DNA of 64,000 bases from Rhodospirillaceae bacterium. Its GTDB lineage: Bacteria > Pseudomonadota > Alphaproteobacteria > SP197. The stretch is from NCBI GenBank assembly GCA_002722885.1, contig PBNE01000002.1, positions 348,320-412,319 on the forward strand. Direction: 5' to 3'. A program made the position numbers and the translations under genes. A model generated the notes under the pieces. The model ran no database searches and was not told the DNA's origin. It worked only from the letters and a program-made list of their open reading frames with translations. Positions 53,544 to 62,184 of this stretch are shown piece after piece; position 1 is the first letter of the stretch, and every line of letters begins with the position of its first letter.

Positions 53544-54659
53544 TCAGAGCGCGCCGTAGATCGTATCCATCATGCGGCAGTGACGGGTCATAGCATCGTC
53601 GGCATACCCCAGCATGCGGTTCATGACATAGGCGACGCCCAGGCCCGCATCGGGATCGGCGAACGCGAACGCACCGCCCCAGCCAGTGTGGCCGAAGCTG
53701 TTGGGGTTGGGGCCGATCTGGCTTTCGGGGCCGCCGAGACGATAGCCGGCGCCGAAACGAGTGGGCGCGTTCATGGAGACATCCATGCCGTCGAACCGTT
53801 CCGCCGTAGCGGCTTTCAACCCGCCGGGCGAAATGAGATCACCACCGCCGCCGGCCAGTGTACCGTAAAGCGTGGCCAGAGCGAGCGCCGTCGCCTGGCC
53901 GTTGCCGCCCGGAATCTCTGCCGCCCGCCAACCCCGTTCGTTCGGGGTCAGCGCATGGGCTGACGGGTTTTTCATGGCGTGGCCGTAGCCGGTCCGTTCG
54001 ATCTCGGCGACCCATTCGCTGGAATCGTCACTGGCCGTGATCTCTGCTGCGCGGTGGTCCTCGCTTTCGGGAAGACCGACATGAAGATCGAGACCCAGGG
54101 GACCGGCGATCTCATCGGCGATGAAGGCACCCGGCATGCGGCCATCGGCCCGGCGCAGCGACTCGGCAGTGAGGTGGCCGTAGGACAACGCGTGATAGAC
54201 ACAGCGGCTGCCCGGCTCCCACAGCGGGGTCTGGGCCGCTAGGGCCTCGACATAGGGCGTCCAGGCATAGAGATCGTCGAGCTCCAGCGGCGTCTCTACC
54301 CCGTTGAGCCCGGCCCGGTGCGACATAATGAGATCGAGGCTGATCGCCTCCTTGCCTCCGGCGGCGAACTCCGGCCATACCTCGGCCACGGGCGTGGTGT
54401 AGCTGAGCTGACCCCGCTCGACCGCCATGGCCACCGCCAGCGCCATCACACCCTTGGTCGTCGACCAGATGTTCACCAGCGTGTCGGCCCGCCAGGGCCG
54501 GGTTTGTGCCGCATCGGCAAAACCACCCCAGAGATCGACCAGCACCTCACCGTCCTCCACCACGGCTAGGCCGCAGCCAAGATCGTAGCCATCGGCCAGA
54601 TTGGCAGCCATGGCCTCCCGGCACGCAGCGAAGCGTGGATGCGTGGTGCCCTGAACCAT
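53544..54659 (-). CDS. Serine beta-lactamase-like hydrolase (EstB/class C type)
   Basis: A 371-residue protein. The nucleophile motif is Ser66-Thr-Thr-Lys69 (NIWSTTKG), the second motif Tyr155 in YHALSYGHL, and a FGHTGWGG loop near residue 325 stands for the KTG motif. Members are esterases, amidases or D-amino-acid hydrolases more often than true beta-lactamases. No signal peptide, so cytoplasmic. Start ATG at 54659 has GGGGAGG upstream. It is divergent from the hydantoinase operon. Confidence 0.9.
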   Translation of the reverse strand: MVQGTTHPRFAACREAMAANLADGYDLGCGLAVVEDGEVLVDLWGGFADAAQTRPWRADTLVNIWSTTKGVMALAVAMAVERGQLSYTTPVAEVWPEFAAGGKEAISLDLIMSHRAGLNGVETPLELDDLYAWTPYVEALAAQTPLWEPGSRCVYHALSYGHLTAESLRRADGRMPGAFIADEIAGPLGLDLHVGLPESEDHRAAEITASDDSSEWVAEIERTGYGHAMKNPSAHALTPNERGWRAAEIPGGNGQATALALATLYGTLAGGGGDLISPGGLKAATAERFDGMDVSMNAPTRFGAGYRLGGPESQIGPNPNSFGHTGWGGAFAFADPDAGLGVAYVMNRMLGYADDAMTRHCRMMDTIYGAL

Positions 54660-54784
54660 GGTGTCGCCTCCCCTTCTCGTACCGCGACCATAGGGAGCGC
54701 ACTCCGGCACGGTCAAATCAGCCTTTGTGAACGGGAGGTCGATCTGCTCTAGGATAGCGCCATGCAGTGTTCGGAACAGGTTTG

Positions 54785-56794
54785 ATGGCGGGCGGCGGCT
54801 GGCGTGTCGGCATCGATGTCGGCGGCACCTTCACCGACATCGTGGCGCAGGCTGCCGATGGACGCGTGGCGAGTGCCAAGGCGACAACCGACACAGCCGA
54901 CGCACTGACCGCATTGGGCCAGTGCCTCGATGCGATCGGGCTGCGTTGGGACTCCGTGACGGATCTCGTGCACGGCACCACCCGCATCACGAACGCCATC
55001 GTGGAAGGTAAACTGGCGAGGGTCACACTGGTCGCCACCGAGGGTTTCGCCGATGTCCTGGCGATCGGACGGCAGAACCGGCACTCGCTCTATAACCTCG
55101 CGGCAGCGCCGAAGGCCCCGCCGCTGGTGCCGGATGAACAGCGGCTCGACGTGTCCGAGCGGGTCGGGCCCGACGGCGCTGTTCTGACACCACTCGGCGA
55201 CGACGTCATCGACAAAACGGTCAAGGCCGTCGCCGAGACCGCGTCAGAGGCTGTGGCGGTGTGCTTGCTCCATGCCTATGCCCATGGTGATCACGAGAAG
55301 CGTCTGGGCGACGCTCTCCGGCAGGCCTGCGAACACGTTGCGCTGTCGCACGAAATCAGCCCGGAAGCACGGGAGTACGAGCGCACGGCAACCACGGCCC
55401 TGTCGGCCGCCGTGATGCCGTCGGCGCAACGTTATCTCATGCAGCTTTCCGAGGGCCTGCCCGACGCCATCACTCTTCACATGGTGCAGTCGAACGGCGG
55501 CATGGCTTCGGCAAACGCCATGACAGCGAAACCCCTGGGTCTTGCGATGAGCGGTCCGGCCGCGGGCGTCACCGCGGCGGCGGCCGTCGCCCGCGACCTT
55601 GGCATCGACAAGGCGCTCGCCTTCGACATGGGCGGGACCACAACCGACGTCAGCCTGGTGCAGGACGGCGCGGTGAGCATCACCGCACAACGGCCGATCG
55701 GGGACACGCCGGTGCGCCAGCCCATGGTCGACGTCCGGTCGGTCGGGGCCGGCGGCGGCTCCATCGCTGCAGCGGCTTCCGGTGGCCTTTCGGTGGGCCC
55801 GGCCAGTGCTGGGGCCGATCCCGGCCCGGCCTGCTACGGACGTGGCGGCACCGAGGCGACCGTGACCGACGCCAACCTGACCCTGGGCTACCTGCGCGAT
55901 GGAGCCGAGCTGGGCGCCGGCAATGTGCGGCTCGACCGGGCGGCGGCCGAAGCAGTCATGACCGGCGTTGCCGGCGCGCTTGATGTGGCCGCCGACGAGG
56001 CTGCGCTGGGCATCTACCGCATCGCCAATGCCGCCATGGCAAGGGCGGTCCAGACCGTCACCGTGCAGCGGGGTATCGACGCCCGCGACGCTACGCTGAT
56101 CGCCTATGGCGGAGCAGGACCGATCCATGCGGTGCAGCTGGCGCGCGAGCTCGACATCGCCCGCGTCGTGGTGCCACGCCTCTCAAGCGTATTCTCGGCG
56201 CTGGGCTGCCTCGCCTCGCGCCCGCTCTACCAGCAACAGATCAGCCTTTTGATGCAGAGCAATGCCTGGCGTGACGATGTCCTGGAGGCCGTCATCAATG
56301 ACCTCCGCAGCAGGCTGGTGGAGCCTCTGCTGGCGGCAGGTCACAGCGACGGCGATCTTGTGACCGAATGCATCGCGTTGGTGCGTTATGCCGGGCAGAG
56401 CTATGCCGTGGAGGTGCCGCTGCAAGATACCGGTGATCCCGGAGCGCTGGGGCAGGCCTTCCTGGCTCGTCACGCCGAGCTCTACGGCTATACGGCCGAC
56501 GAAATCTGGGAGATCGAGGCCCTGCGTGTGAGCGTCGGACTGCCGCCCGGCAAACAGGCCCTGATTCAGACACCGGGCTCGGGCCGCGCCCGGGCGGGAG
56601 CCGAGGGGTTCTGTCTTTTCCCCGGCGATGGCTGGATCACAACACCCCGTTTTTATCGCGCACACCTGGAGGCCGGCACGAGGATGACCGGGCCGGCGAT
56701 CATTGAAGACCGCTGGTCCACCGTGGTCGTTCCTCCCGGGGCAGGGCTGGATGTGACGGCGGCCGGTGACCTGCTGATCGAGGTCCGGGCATGA
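54785..56794 (+). CDS. Hydantoinase/oxoprolinase family, subunit A
   Basis: A 669-residue protein with an actin-like ATPase fold: GIDVGGTFTDIVAQ (~9-22) is the phosphate-binding loop and FDMGGTTTDVSLV (~282-294) the second. GIYRIANAAMARAVQTVTVQRG is the typical HyuA region. With the next gene it forms an ATP-dependent N-methylhydantoinase, 5-oxoprolinase or acetophenone-carboxylase-type enzyme. Start ATG at 54785 after AACAGG; the frame extends 18 bases upstream. It overlaps HyuB by four bases. Confidence 0.92.
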   Translation: MAGGGWRVGIDVGGTFTDIVAQAADGRVASAKATTDTADALTALGQCLDAIGLRWDSVTDLVHGTTRITNAIVEGKLARVTLVATEGFADVLAIGRQNRHSLYNLAAAPKAPPLVPDEQRLDVSERVGPDGAVLTPLGDDVIDKTVKAVAETASEAVAVCLLHAYAHGDHEKRLGDALRQACEHVALSHEISPEAREYERTATTALSAAVMPSAQRYLMQLSEGLPDAITLHMVQSNGGMASANAMTAKPLGLAMSGPAAGVTAAAAVARDLGIDKALAFDMGGTTTDVSLVQDGAVSITAQRPIGDTPVRQPMVDVRSVGAGGGSIAAAASGGLSVGPASAGADPGPACYGRGGTEATVTDANLTLGYLRDGAELGAGNVRLDRAAAEAVMTGVAGALDVAADEAALGIYRIANAAMARAVQTVTVQRGIDARDATLIAYGGAGPIHAVQLARELDIARVVVPRLSSVFSALGCLASRPLYQQQISLLMQSNAWRDDVLEAVINDLRSRLVEPLLAAGHSDGDLVTECIALVRYAGQSYAVEVPLQDTGDPGALGQAFLARHAELYGYTADEIWEIEALRVSVGLPPGKQALIQTPGSGRARAGAEGFCLFPGDGWITTPRFYRAHLEAGTRMTGPAIIEDRWSTVVVPPGAGLDVTAAGDLLIEVRA

Positions 56795-58392
56795 CTGGCA
56801 CCGATCCCTTCACCATCGAGGTCATCCGCCATGGTCTGACCCAGGCGGCGGAAGAGATGTCGCTGACCGTGATGCGCGCAGCACGGTCACCGCTGTTGCG
56901 TGAGGCGGGCGACCTGTCGTCGGCGATCACCGATGCTGGCGGCCTGCTGATCGCGCAGGGCCGCGACATCCCGATGCACATGGGCGTCATGAGCTTCACG
57001 GTGCAGGAGTTCCTGAAGCATGTTCCGGCAGAGCGGCTGGCGCCGGGGGATGTCTGGTTCCTGAACCTGCCGGAAATCGGCGGCAACCACCTGCCCGATG
57101 TGAAGGCCATAAGGCCTGTGTTCCACGACGGCAGGCCGATCGCCTATGCCGTCAGCCTGGCCCATTGGGCCGATATCGGCGGTGCGGTGCCCGGATCTTA
57201 TGTCCCGCATGCCACCGACGCATGGCAGGAGGGCGTGCGCATGCCGCCCTTCCGGCTGTTCAGCGCCGCAGGACCGGACCGCGAAAAGCTTGACATGCTG
57301 CTCGCCAACATCCGGGGACCGGACGAACGCGAAGGCGACATTCTGGCCCAGGCCGCGCCCTGCCGGGGTGCAGCTGAACGGATCGATGCAATGATCGCCC
57401 GCCACGGGGTCGACACCCTTCAGGCTGCCATCGAAGCCCTGCATGACCGTTCTGCCCGCCAGATGGCCGAGGCGCTGGCGGCCCTGCCTCAGGGCACGTT
57501 CCATGGCGAGGACTTCCTGGATGACGATGGCCATGGCGGACCACCGGCCGCCGTGCGTGTGGCCATCACGCTCTCCAACGGCCGGGCGCGTTTCGACTTC
57601 TCTGAGACAGACGACGCCGTGCCGGGGCCGCTCAACACGACACGCTTCATCGCGGCGGCGGGCGCGTACTACGCTGCCAAGGCCATGGCGGGCCCCGACA
57701 TTCAGCCCAACGGCGGGCTCTACCGCCAGCTCGACATCATCACACGGCCAGGCTCCCTGCTTGATCCGCCGTCGGACAAGCCCGTGGTCGGCGGCAACCA
57801 TGAAACCGCCCAGCGGATCGCCGATGCCATCTTCCTGGCCTTCAAGGATGTCCTGCCCGAACGGCTGACCGCTGGCGGGCCGACAACATCGGGCCTCCTG
57901 CTGTTTGCCGGGCGTGACAGCCGCGACCGCTGGACGACCCTCTACGAGGTCCACGGCGGCGGCGAAGGTGGCCGCGTCGACCGTGACGGCATGCCTGTGC
58001 TGCGCGTGCATATGTCCAACGTGATGAACACGCCGGTCGAGGTGATCGAACAGGACTACCCCTTGGCCGTGGAACGGCATGCCCTGCGCCGAGGGTCAGG
58101 CGGCGACGGCCTTCACAGGGGCGGCGACGGGCTGATTCGAACCTATCGCTGTGAGGGCGATAATGTCTCGCTGACCACCATGTTCGAACGGCGTATTGTG
58201 CCGCCCTACGGCATGGCGGGTGGCGAACCCGGCAAACCGTTCTGTGTGATCCTTGAGCGCGCGGACGGTTCGGTTCGGGAGCTGACCGGTAAGACCAACG
58301 TGATCCTGCAACGCGGCGACCGCGTGACACTGGAAAGTTCGGGCGGCGGCGGCTGGGGCCGCCCCGACGACACAAAGGAAGGGCTATCATGA
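56791..58392 (+). CDS. Hydantoinase/oxoprolinase family, subunit B
   Basis: A 533-residue HyuB protein. Typical blocks: IEVIRHGLTQAAEEMSLTVMRAARSPLLREAGDLS (first 50 residues), HMGVMSFTVQEFL (~66-78) and DVWFLNLPEIGGNHLPDV (~89-106). The C-terminal GGGGWGRP is characteristic. It works with subunit A; the hydantoin, oxoproline or ketone substrate cannot be chosen. It overlaps the SDR start by four bases. Confidence 0.92.
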   Translation: MTGTDPFTIEVIRHGLTQAAEEMSLTVMRAARSPLLREAGDLSSAITDAGGLLIAQGRDIPMHMGVMSFTVQEFLKHVPAERLAPGDVWFLNLPEIGGNHLPDVKAIRPVFHDGRPIAYAVSLAHWADIGGAVPGSYVPHATDAWQEGVRMPPFRLFSAAGPDREKLDMLLANIRGPDEREGDILAQAAPCRGAAERIDAMIARHGVDTLQAAIEALHDRSARQMAEALAALPQGTFHGEDFLDDDGHGGPPAAVRVAITLSNGRARFDFSETDDAVPGPLNTTRFIAAAGAYYAAKAMAGPDIQPNGGLYRQLDIITRPGSLLDPPSDKPVVGGNHETAQRIADAIFLAFKDVLPERLTAGGPTTSGLLLFAGRDSRDRWTTLYEVHGGGEGGRVDRDGMPVLRVHMSNVMNTPVEVIEQDYPLAVERHALRRGSGGDGLHRGGDGLIRTYRCEGDNVSLTTMFERRIVPPYGMAGGEPGKPFCVILERADGSVRELTGKTNVILQRGDRVTLESSGGGGWGRPDDTKEGLS

Positions 58393-59171
58393 TTCTCGAA
58401 GGACGCAAGGCCATCGTGACCGGTGCGGCCAAGGGCATGGGTGCGGCGATCACCACGACCCTGGCCAGACAGGGCGCCGATCTTCTTCTCACGGCCCGGG
58501 ATGTGTCTGCTCTGGAGCCCGTGGCCCAAGAGGTCCGTGCGTTGGGCCGTCAGGCTGACGTGGTGGCCTGTGATGTCACCGACGAAGCACAGGTCGAAGC
58601 CATGGTGGCATTGGCCAGGAACGCGTTCGGCGGTCGCATCGATATCCTCGTGAACGTGGCCGGCGGCACCGGCCCGATCGAAACACCGGTCTGGAACATC
58701 CCCGCCGACGGCTTCCGCGACGTGCTGGTGACCAATGTGATGGGCACCTTCCTGCCGATGAAACACGTCCTGCCGACCATGATCGCCCAGGAATACGGCA
58801 AGGTGGTGAACATCGGCGGCACCTCGGGCCTGCGCGGCTACCGCTACCGGGCCGGTTACAGCTCGTCCAAGTGGGGCGTACGCGGCCTGACGCGCACCGC
58901 CGCGATTGATGCCGGCGAGCAAAATGTGAACATCAACGTGGTCTGCCCGGGCATTGTCGAAACACCACGCATGCGCAAGCTCGTCAGCGAAAAGGCCCGG
59001 ATGCGCGGCTGGACCGAAGAAGAGGTCGACAAGGAGTACGTCGACGAGATGGTGCTCAAACGTGTCACCGTGCCACAGGACATCGCCGAGGCAGTGCTGT
59101 TTCTGGCCAGCGATCTCTCCAGGAACATCACCGGTCAGGAAGTGACTGTGGACGGCGGCTGGGACGTGTGA
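58389..59171 (+). CDS. Short-chain dehydrogenase/reductase
   Basis: A 260-residue classical SDR. NAD(P)-binding GAAKGMGAAI (~12-21), NVAGG (~91-95), catalytic Ser in IGGTSG (~141) and YSSSK (Tyr156, Lys160). The C-terminus GQEVTVDGGWDV is typical of the FabG/3-oxoacyl-type group. It is the third gene of the operon and probably oxidises or reduces an alcohol/keto intermediate of the pathway. Confidence 0.92.
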   Translation: MILEGRKAIVTGAAKGMGAAITTTLARQGADLLLTARDVSALEPVAQEVRALGRQADVVACDVTDEAQVEAMVALARNAFGGRIDILVNVAGGTGPIETPVWNIPADGFRDVLVTNVMGTFLPMKHVLPTMIAQEYGKVVNIGGTSGLRGYRYRAGYSSSKWGVRGLTRTAAIDAGEQNVNINVVCPGIVETPRMRKLVSEKARMRGWTEEEVDKEYVDEMVLKRVTVPQDIAEAVLFLASDLSRNITGQEVTVDGGWDV

Positions 59172-59187
59172 GCATGTCTCGAGGACA

Positions 59188-60777
59188 ATGACAGACACAA
59201 CGCCCGACAAGGCTCCCGCAGCAGCGGAACCGCCCGCAACGGACGAGTCCGACGGTCACACCGAGGTCGAGCGCGTTACGCCGCGTGCGATCCTCATTGT
59301 GTTCTGCGCGACCATGTGCACGGCGATGTACGCCTTCACATGGAACTCGGTCTCGGTTGCCCTGCCCTATATGCAGGGCACGTTCTCGGCGACGACCGAT
59401 CAGATCGCCTGGGTCATCATCGCCTATGTGATCGGTGCCTCGGTTGTGACCGGATGCGTCGGCTGGCTCTCGGCCCGGTTCGGGCGCAAGCAGCTGTTTC
59501 TGTTCTCGATCGTCGGCTTCATCGTGACACTGGTCGGCTGCGGCATGGCCACAACCCTCTGGGAAGAGGTCTTTTGGCGCTTCGCACAGGGTATCATCGC
59601 CGCACCGCTGATCCCGATCGGACAATCCATCGCCGTCGCCGCCTTTCCTCGGGACCGGCACGGCCAGGCGGTGAGCCTGTGGGCCCTGGGGTTCGTCTCG
59701 GCCAATGTCATCTCGCCGGTGATCGGCGGCATTCTGATCGAGGACTGGGGCTGGCAGTGGATCTTCTTCTTTTCAATTCCGGCCGGCGTGATCGGCTTGA
59801 TCATGAGCTGGTTCCTCGTGCCATGGACGCCGCCCGAGAAAAAGCCGATGGAATGGCTGGGCTTCACCAGCCTTGTCGTGGGCATCGGCACGCTGCAGCT
59901 GATGCTGGCCCGTGGCGAACGGCTGGAATGGTTCTCGTCGGGCGAGATCATGATCGAAGCGACCATCGCGGCGGTGGCGCTCTACGTCTTCATCACCCAC
60001 ACGATCATCGGCAAGGACACCTTTATCGACGGCAAGCTGTTCCTGAACCGCAACTTCGCAATGGGACAGACCTTCATCTTTTTCATTGGCGCGGTGATGT
60101 TCCTGCCGCTGATTCTGCTGCCCCTGCTGCTGCAACAGCTCGGCGGTTATCCGGCGCTTGAAACCGGTTATCTGATGCTGCCGCGCGGCTTGGGATCGAT
60201 CTGCGGCCTGTTGATGATGGCGCAGCTACGCGACCGCATCGATCCGCGGCCCTTGCTTATGCTGGGGGTGATCGGCATCGCCTGGCCCGCCTGGGAGATG
60301 GGCCACTGGACAGCGGACGTCAGACCCTGGGATGTCTCCTGGACCACCTTCATCCAGGGGCTCGCCGCGGGCTTCATCTGGGCGCCGCTGAACACCCTGA
60401 CCCTGAGCCGGCTGGAACGGCGCGTCCAGGACCAGGGCTTTGCCCTGTTCTACCTGATCTTCGATGTCGGCAGCGCCATCGGCACCGCGGCGGTGATCGG
60501 CGTTCAGGCGCACTACACCCAGGTCAATCACGAAGAGCTCAACAGCTTCGTCCATCCGTTCAACGAGATTCTGCGCTATCCGGCGCTCGCCGATGTCTGG
60601 GACACCGGCAGTGCGGTGGGGCTGGCCACGCTGCAGGGTGAAATCAGCAGGCAAGCCTCGATGATCGGCTTCAACAACGCCTTCATGGTGATCGCCATCG
60701 TCATGGCAGCCCTGTTGCCGTTCATCCTGCTGTTCCGAAACCCGAAGTACTACGACAAGCTGGACCACCGCTCGTGA
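59188..60777 (+). CDS. MFS transporter, DHA2 (EmrB/QacA) family
   Basis: A 529-residue protein with about 14 transmembrane helices and a soluble N-terminal tail (~1-35). Typical DHA2 segments: WNSVSVALPYMQGTFSATTDQIAWVI (~50-75), the Arg-containing SARFGRKQLFLFS (~93-105) and QGIIAAPLIPIGQSI (~132-146). It lies inside the catabolic operon, so it may import the substrate or export a toxic intermediate. Confidence 0.9.
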   Translation: MTDTTPDKAPAAAEPPATDESDGHTEVERVTPRAILIVFCATMCTAMYAFTWNSVSVALPYMQGTFSATTDQIAWVIIAYVIGASVVTGCVGWLSARFGRKQLFLFSIVGFIVTLVGCGMATTLWEEVFWRFAQGIIAAPLIPIGQSIAVAAFPRDRHGQAVSLWALGFVSANVISPVIGGILIEDWGWQWIFFFSIPAGVIGLIMSWFLVPWTPPEKKPMEWLGFTSLVVGIGTLQLMLARGERLEWFSSGEIMIEATIAAVALYVFITHTIIGKDTFIDGKLFLNRNFAMGQTFIFFIGAVMFLPLILLPLLLQQLGGYPALETGYLMLPRGLGSICGLLMMAQLRDRIDPRPLLMLGVIGIAWPAWEMGHWTADVRPWDVSWTTFIQGLAAGFIWAPLNTLTLSRLERRVQDQGFALFYLIFDVGSAIGTAAVIGVQAHYTQVNHEELNSFVHPFNEILRYPALADVWDTGSAVGLATLQGEISRQASMIGFNNAFMVIAIVMAALLPFILLFRNPKYYDKLDHRS

Positions 60778-60845
60778 GCCTCTGGCATCGCGCCGCGGAC
60801 TTGTGCAACTATACGACAACAACAAACCCCTAGAGGTGAGGACAT

Positions 60846-61709
60846 ATGCGTTACGAAGCACCGGATACGCTGGATGCGGCGGTCGGGCTGTTGTCGTCAG
60901 TGGACGGCACAGCGCGGGTTCTGGCGGGTGGCACGGACCTTCTGGTTCAACTGCGGGCCGGCATGGTGGAGCCCGATCTTGTGGTCGACATTAAGCGTGT
61001 CCCCGGCATGGATGCCATCATCCAAGAGAATGGCGGCTTCCGGGTGGGCGCGGCGGTGCCCGGCGCCGTGCTGGGCCAGCATGCTGCCCTGAAGGCGGCG
61101 TGGCCCGGTGTGGTGGAGGCGACCGAGTTGATCGGTTCGACCCAGATTCAGGGCCGCGCCACGATGACCGGCAACCTCTGCAACGCCTCACCGGCCGCCG
61201 ACAGCGTGCCCGCGATGATCGCGGCTGGGGCGCTGGCGCGTATCCACGGCCCGGACGGCCAGCGCGACGTTGCGGTAGAGGACATCTGCACCGGCCCGGG
61301 CAAGACATCGCTAGGCAAGGGAGTGCTGATCGGATCCGTCTTTCTGCCTGCACGGCCGACGCGATCCAGTGACGCCTATCTGCGCTTCATTCCCCGGACC
61401 GAGATGGACATCGCCGTGGTCGGTGCGGGCGTGAGCCTGACCCTGGCTGACGACGGCACCGTGAGCAGCGCACGCGTCGCACTGGGTGCGGTGGCCCCCA
61501 CCGCATTGCTGGTCGATGCCTGTGCTGATGCCATTGTCGGCTCGAGCCTCGACGATACAGCGCTCGACAATCTCGCGACCGCCGCCTCGGCCGCCTGCAA
61601 CCCCATCGACGACAAGCGTGGCACCGTGGCCTACCGCACCAAGGTCGCCGGCGTTCTGGCACGCCGCGCCGCAGTGATCGCACGTGCCCGCGCGGGAGAA
61701 TCCTCATGA
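60846..61709 (+). CDS. Molybdenum hydroxylase FAD-binding subunit (CoxM/XdhB type)
   Basis: A 287-residue FAD subunit of the xanthine dehydrogenase family. FAD-binding motifs are LAGGTDLLVQLRAG (~24-37) and TMTGNLCNASPAADS (~108-122), the latter matching the T-GG-N-NASPAAD signature. The C-terminal CO_deh_flav domain follows. GAGGTGAGGA precedes the ATG. It transfers electrons from the iron-sulfur subunit to NAD(+) or another acceptor. Order M-S-L is as in CoxMSL. Confidence 0.92.
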   Translation: MRYEAPDTLDAAVGLLSSVDGTARVLAGGTDLLVQLRAGMVEPDLVVDIKRVPGMDAIIQENGGFRVGAAVPGAVLGQHAALKAAWPGVVEATELIGSTQIQGRATMTGNLCNASPAADSVPAMIAAGALARIHGPDGQRDVAVEDICTGPGKTSLGKGVLIGSVFLPARPTRSSDAYLRFIPRTEMDIAVVGAGVSLTLADDGTVSSARVALGAVAPTALLVDACADAIVGSSLDDTALDNLATAASAACNPIDDKRGTVAYRTKVAGVLARRAAVIARARAGESS

Positions 61710-62182
61710 GCCGGACCCATGTGACCACCACTGTGAACGGCGATGACGTCGAGTTTCTTTGCGACACCGAGGAGACCCTGCTGGACGCCCTGCGTGAACG
61801 GCTGGGCCTTATCGGATCGAAGGAAGGCTGCGCCTCCGGCGACTGCGGTGCCTGTTCGGTGATGCTCGACGGCCGCCTGGTCTGTTCTTGCCTCGTGCTG
61901 GCCGCCGAAACCGAGGACCGCAAGGTGGAGACCATTGAGGGCATGGCCGACGGCGATGCCCTGCACCCACTGCAGACCAAGTTCTTGGAAATGGGTGCCC
62001 TGCAATGCGGCATCTGCACCCCAGGCTTCCTGATCGCAGCCAAGGCGTTGCTCGATGAGAACCCCGATCCGACAGAATCGGAAGTCCGCTACTGGCTGGC
62101 GGGCAACCTGTGCCGCTGCACCGGCTACGACAAGATCATCCGTGCGGTCATGGAAACCGCCGAAGACATGCAAGGAGCCTGA
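61706..62182 (+). CDS. Molybdenum hydroxylase [2Fe-2S] subunit (CoxS/XdhA type)
   Basis: A 158-residue two-cluster iron-sulfur protein. The plant-ferredoxin-type cluster is GCASGDCGAC...VCSC (Cys ~49, 54, 57, 69) and the second is CGICTPGF (~107-110) plus CRCTGY (~141-143). It links the molybdenum subunit to the FAD subunit. It overlaps the FAD subunit by four bases. Confidence 0.95.
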   Translation: MSRTHVTTTVNGDDVEFLCDTEETLLDALRERLGLIGSKEGCASGDCGACSVMLDGRLVCSCLVLAAETEDRKVETIEGMADGDALHPLQTKFLEMGALQCGICTPGFLIAAKALLDENPDPTESEVRYWLAGNLCRCTGYDKIIRAVMETAEDMQGA

Positions 62183-62184
62183 TC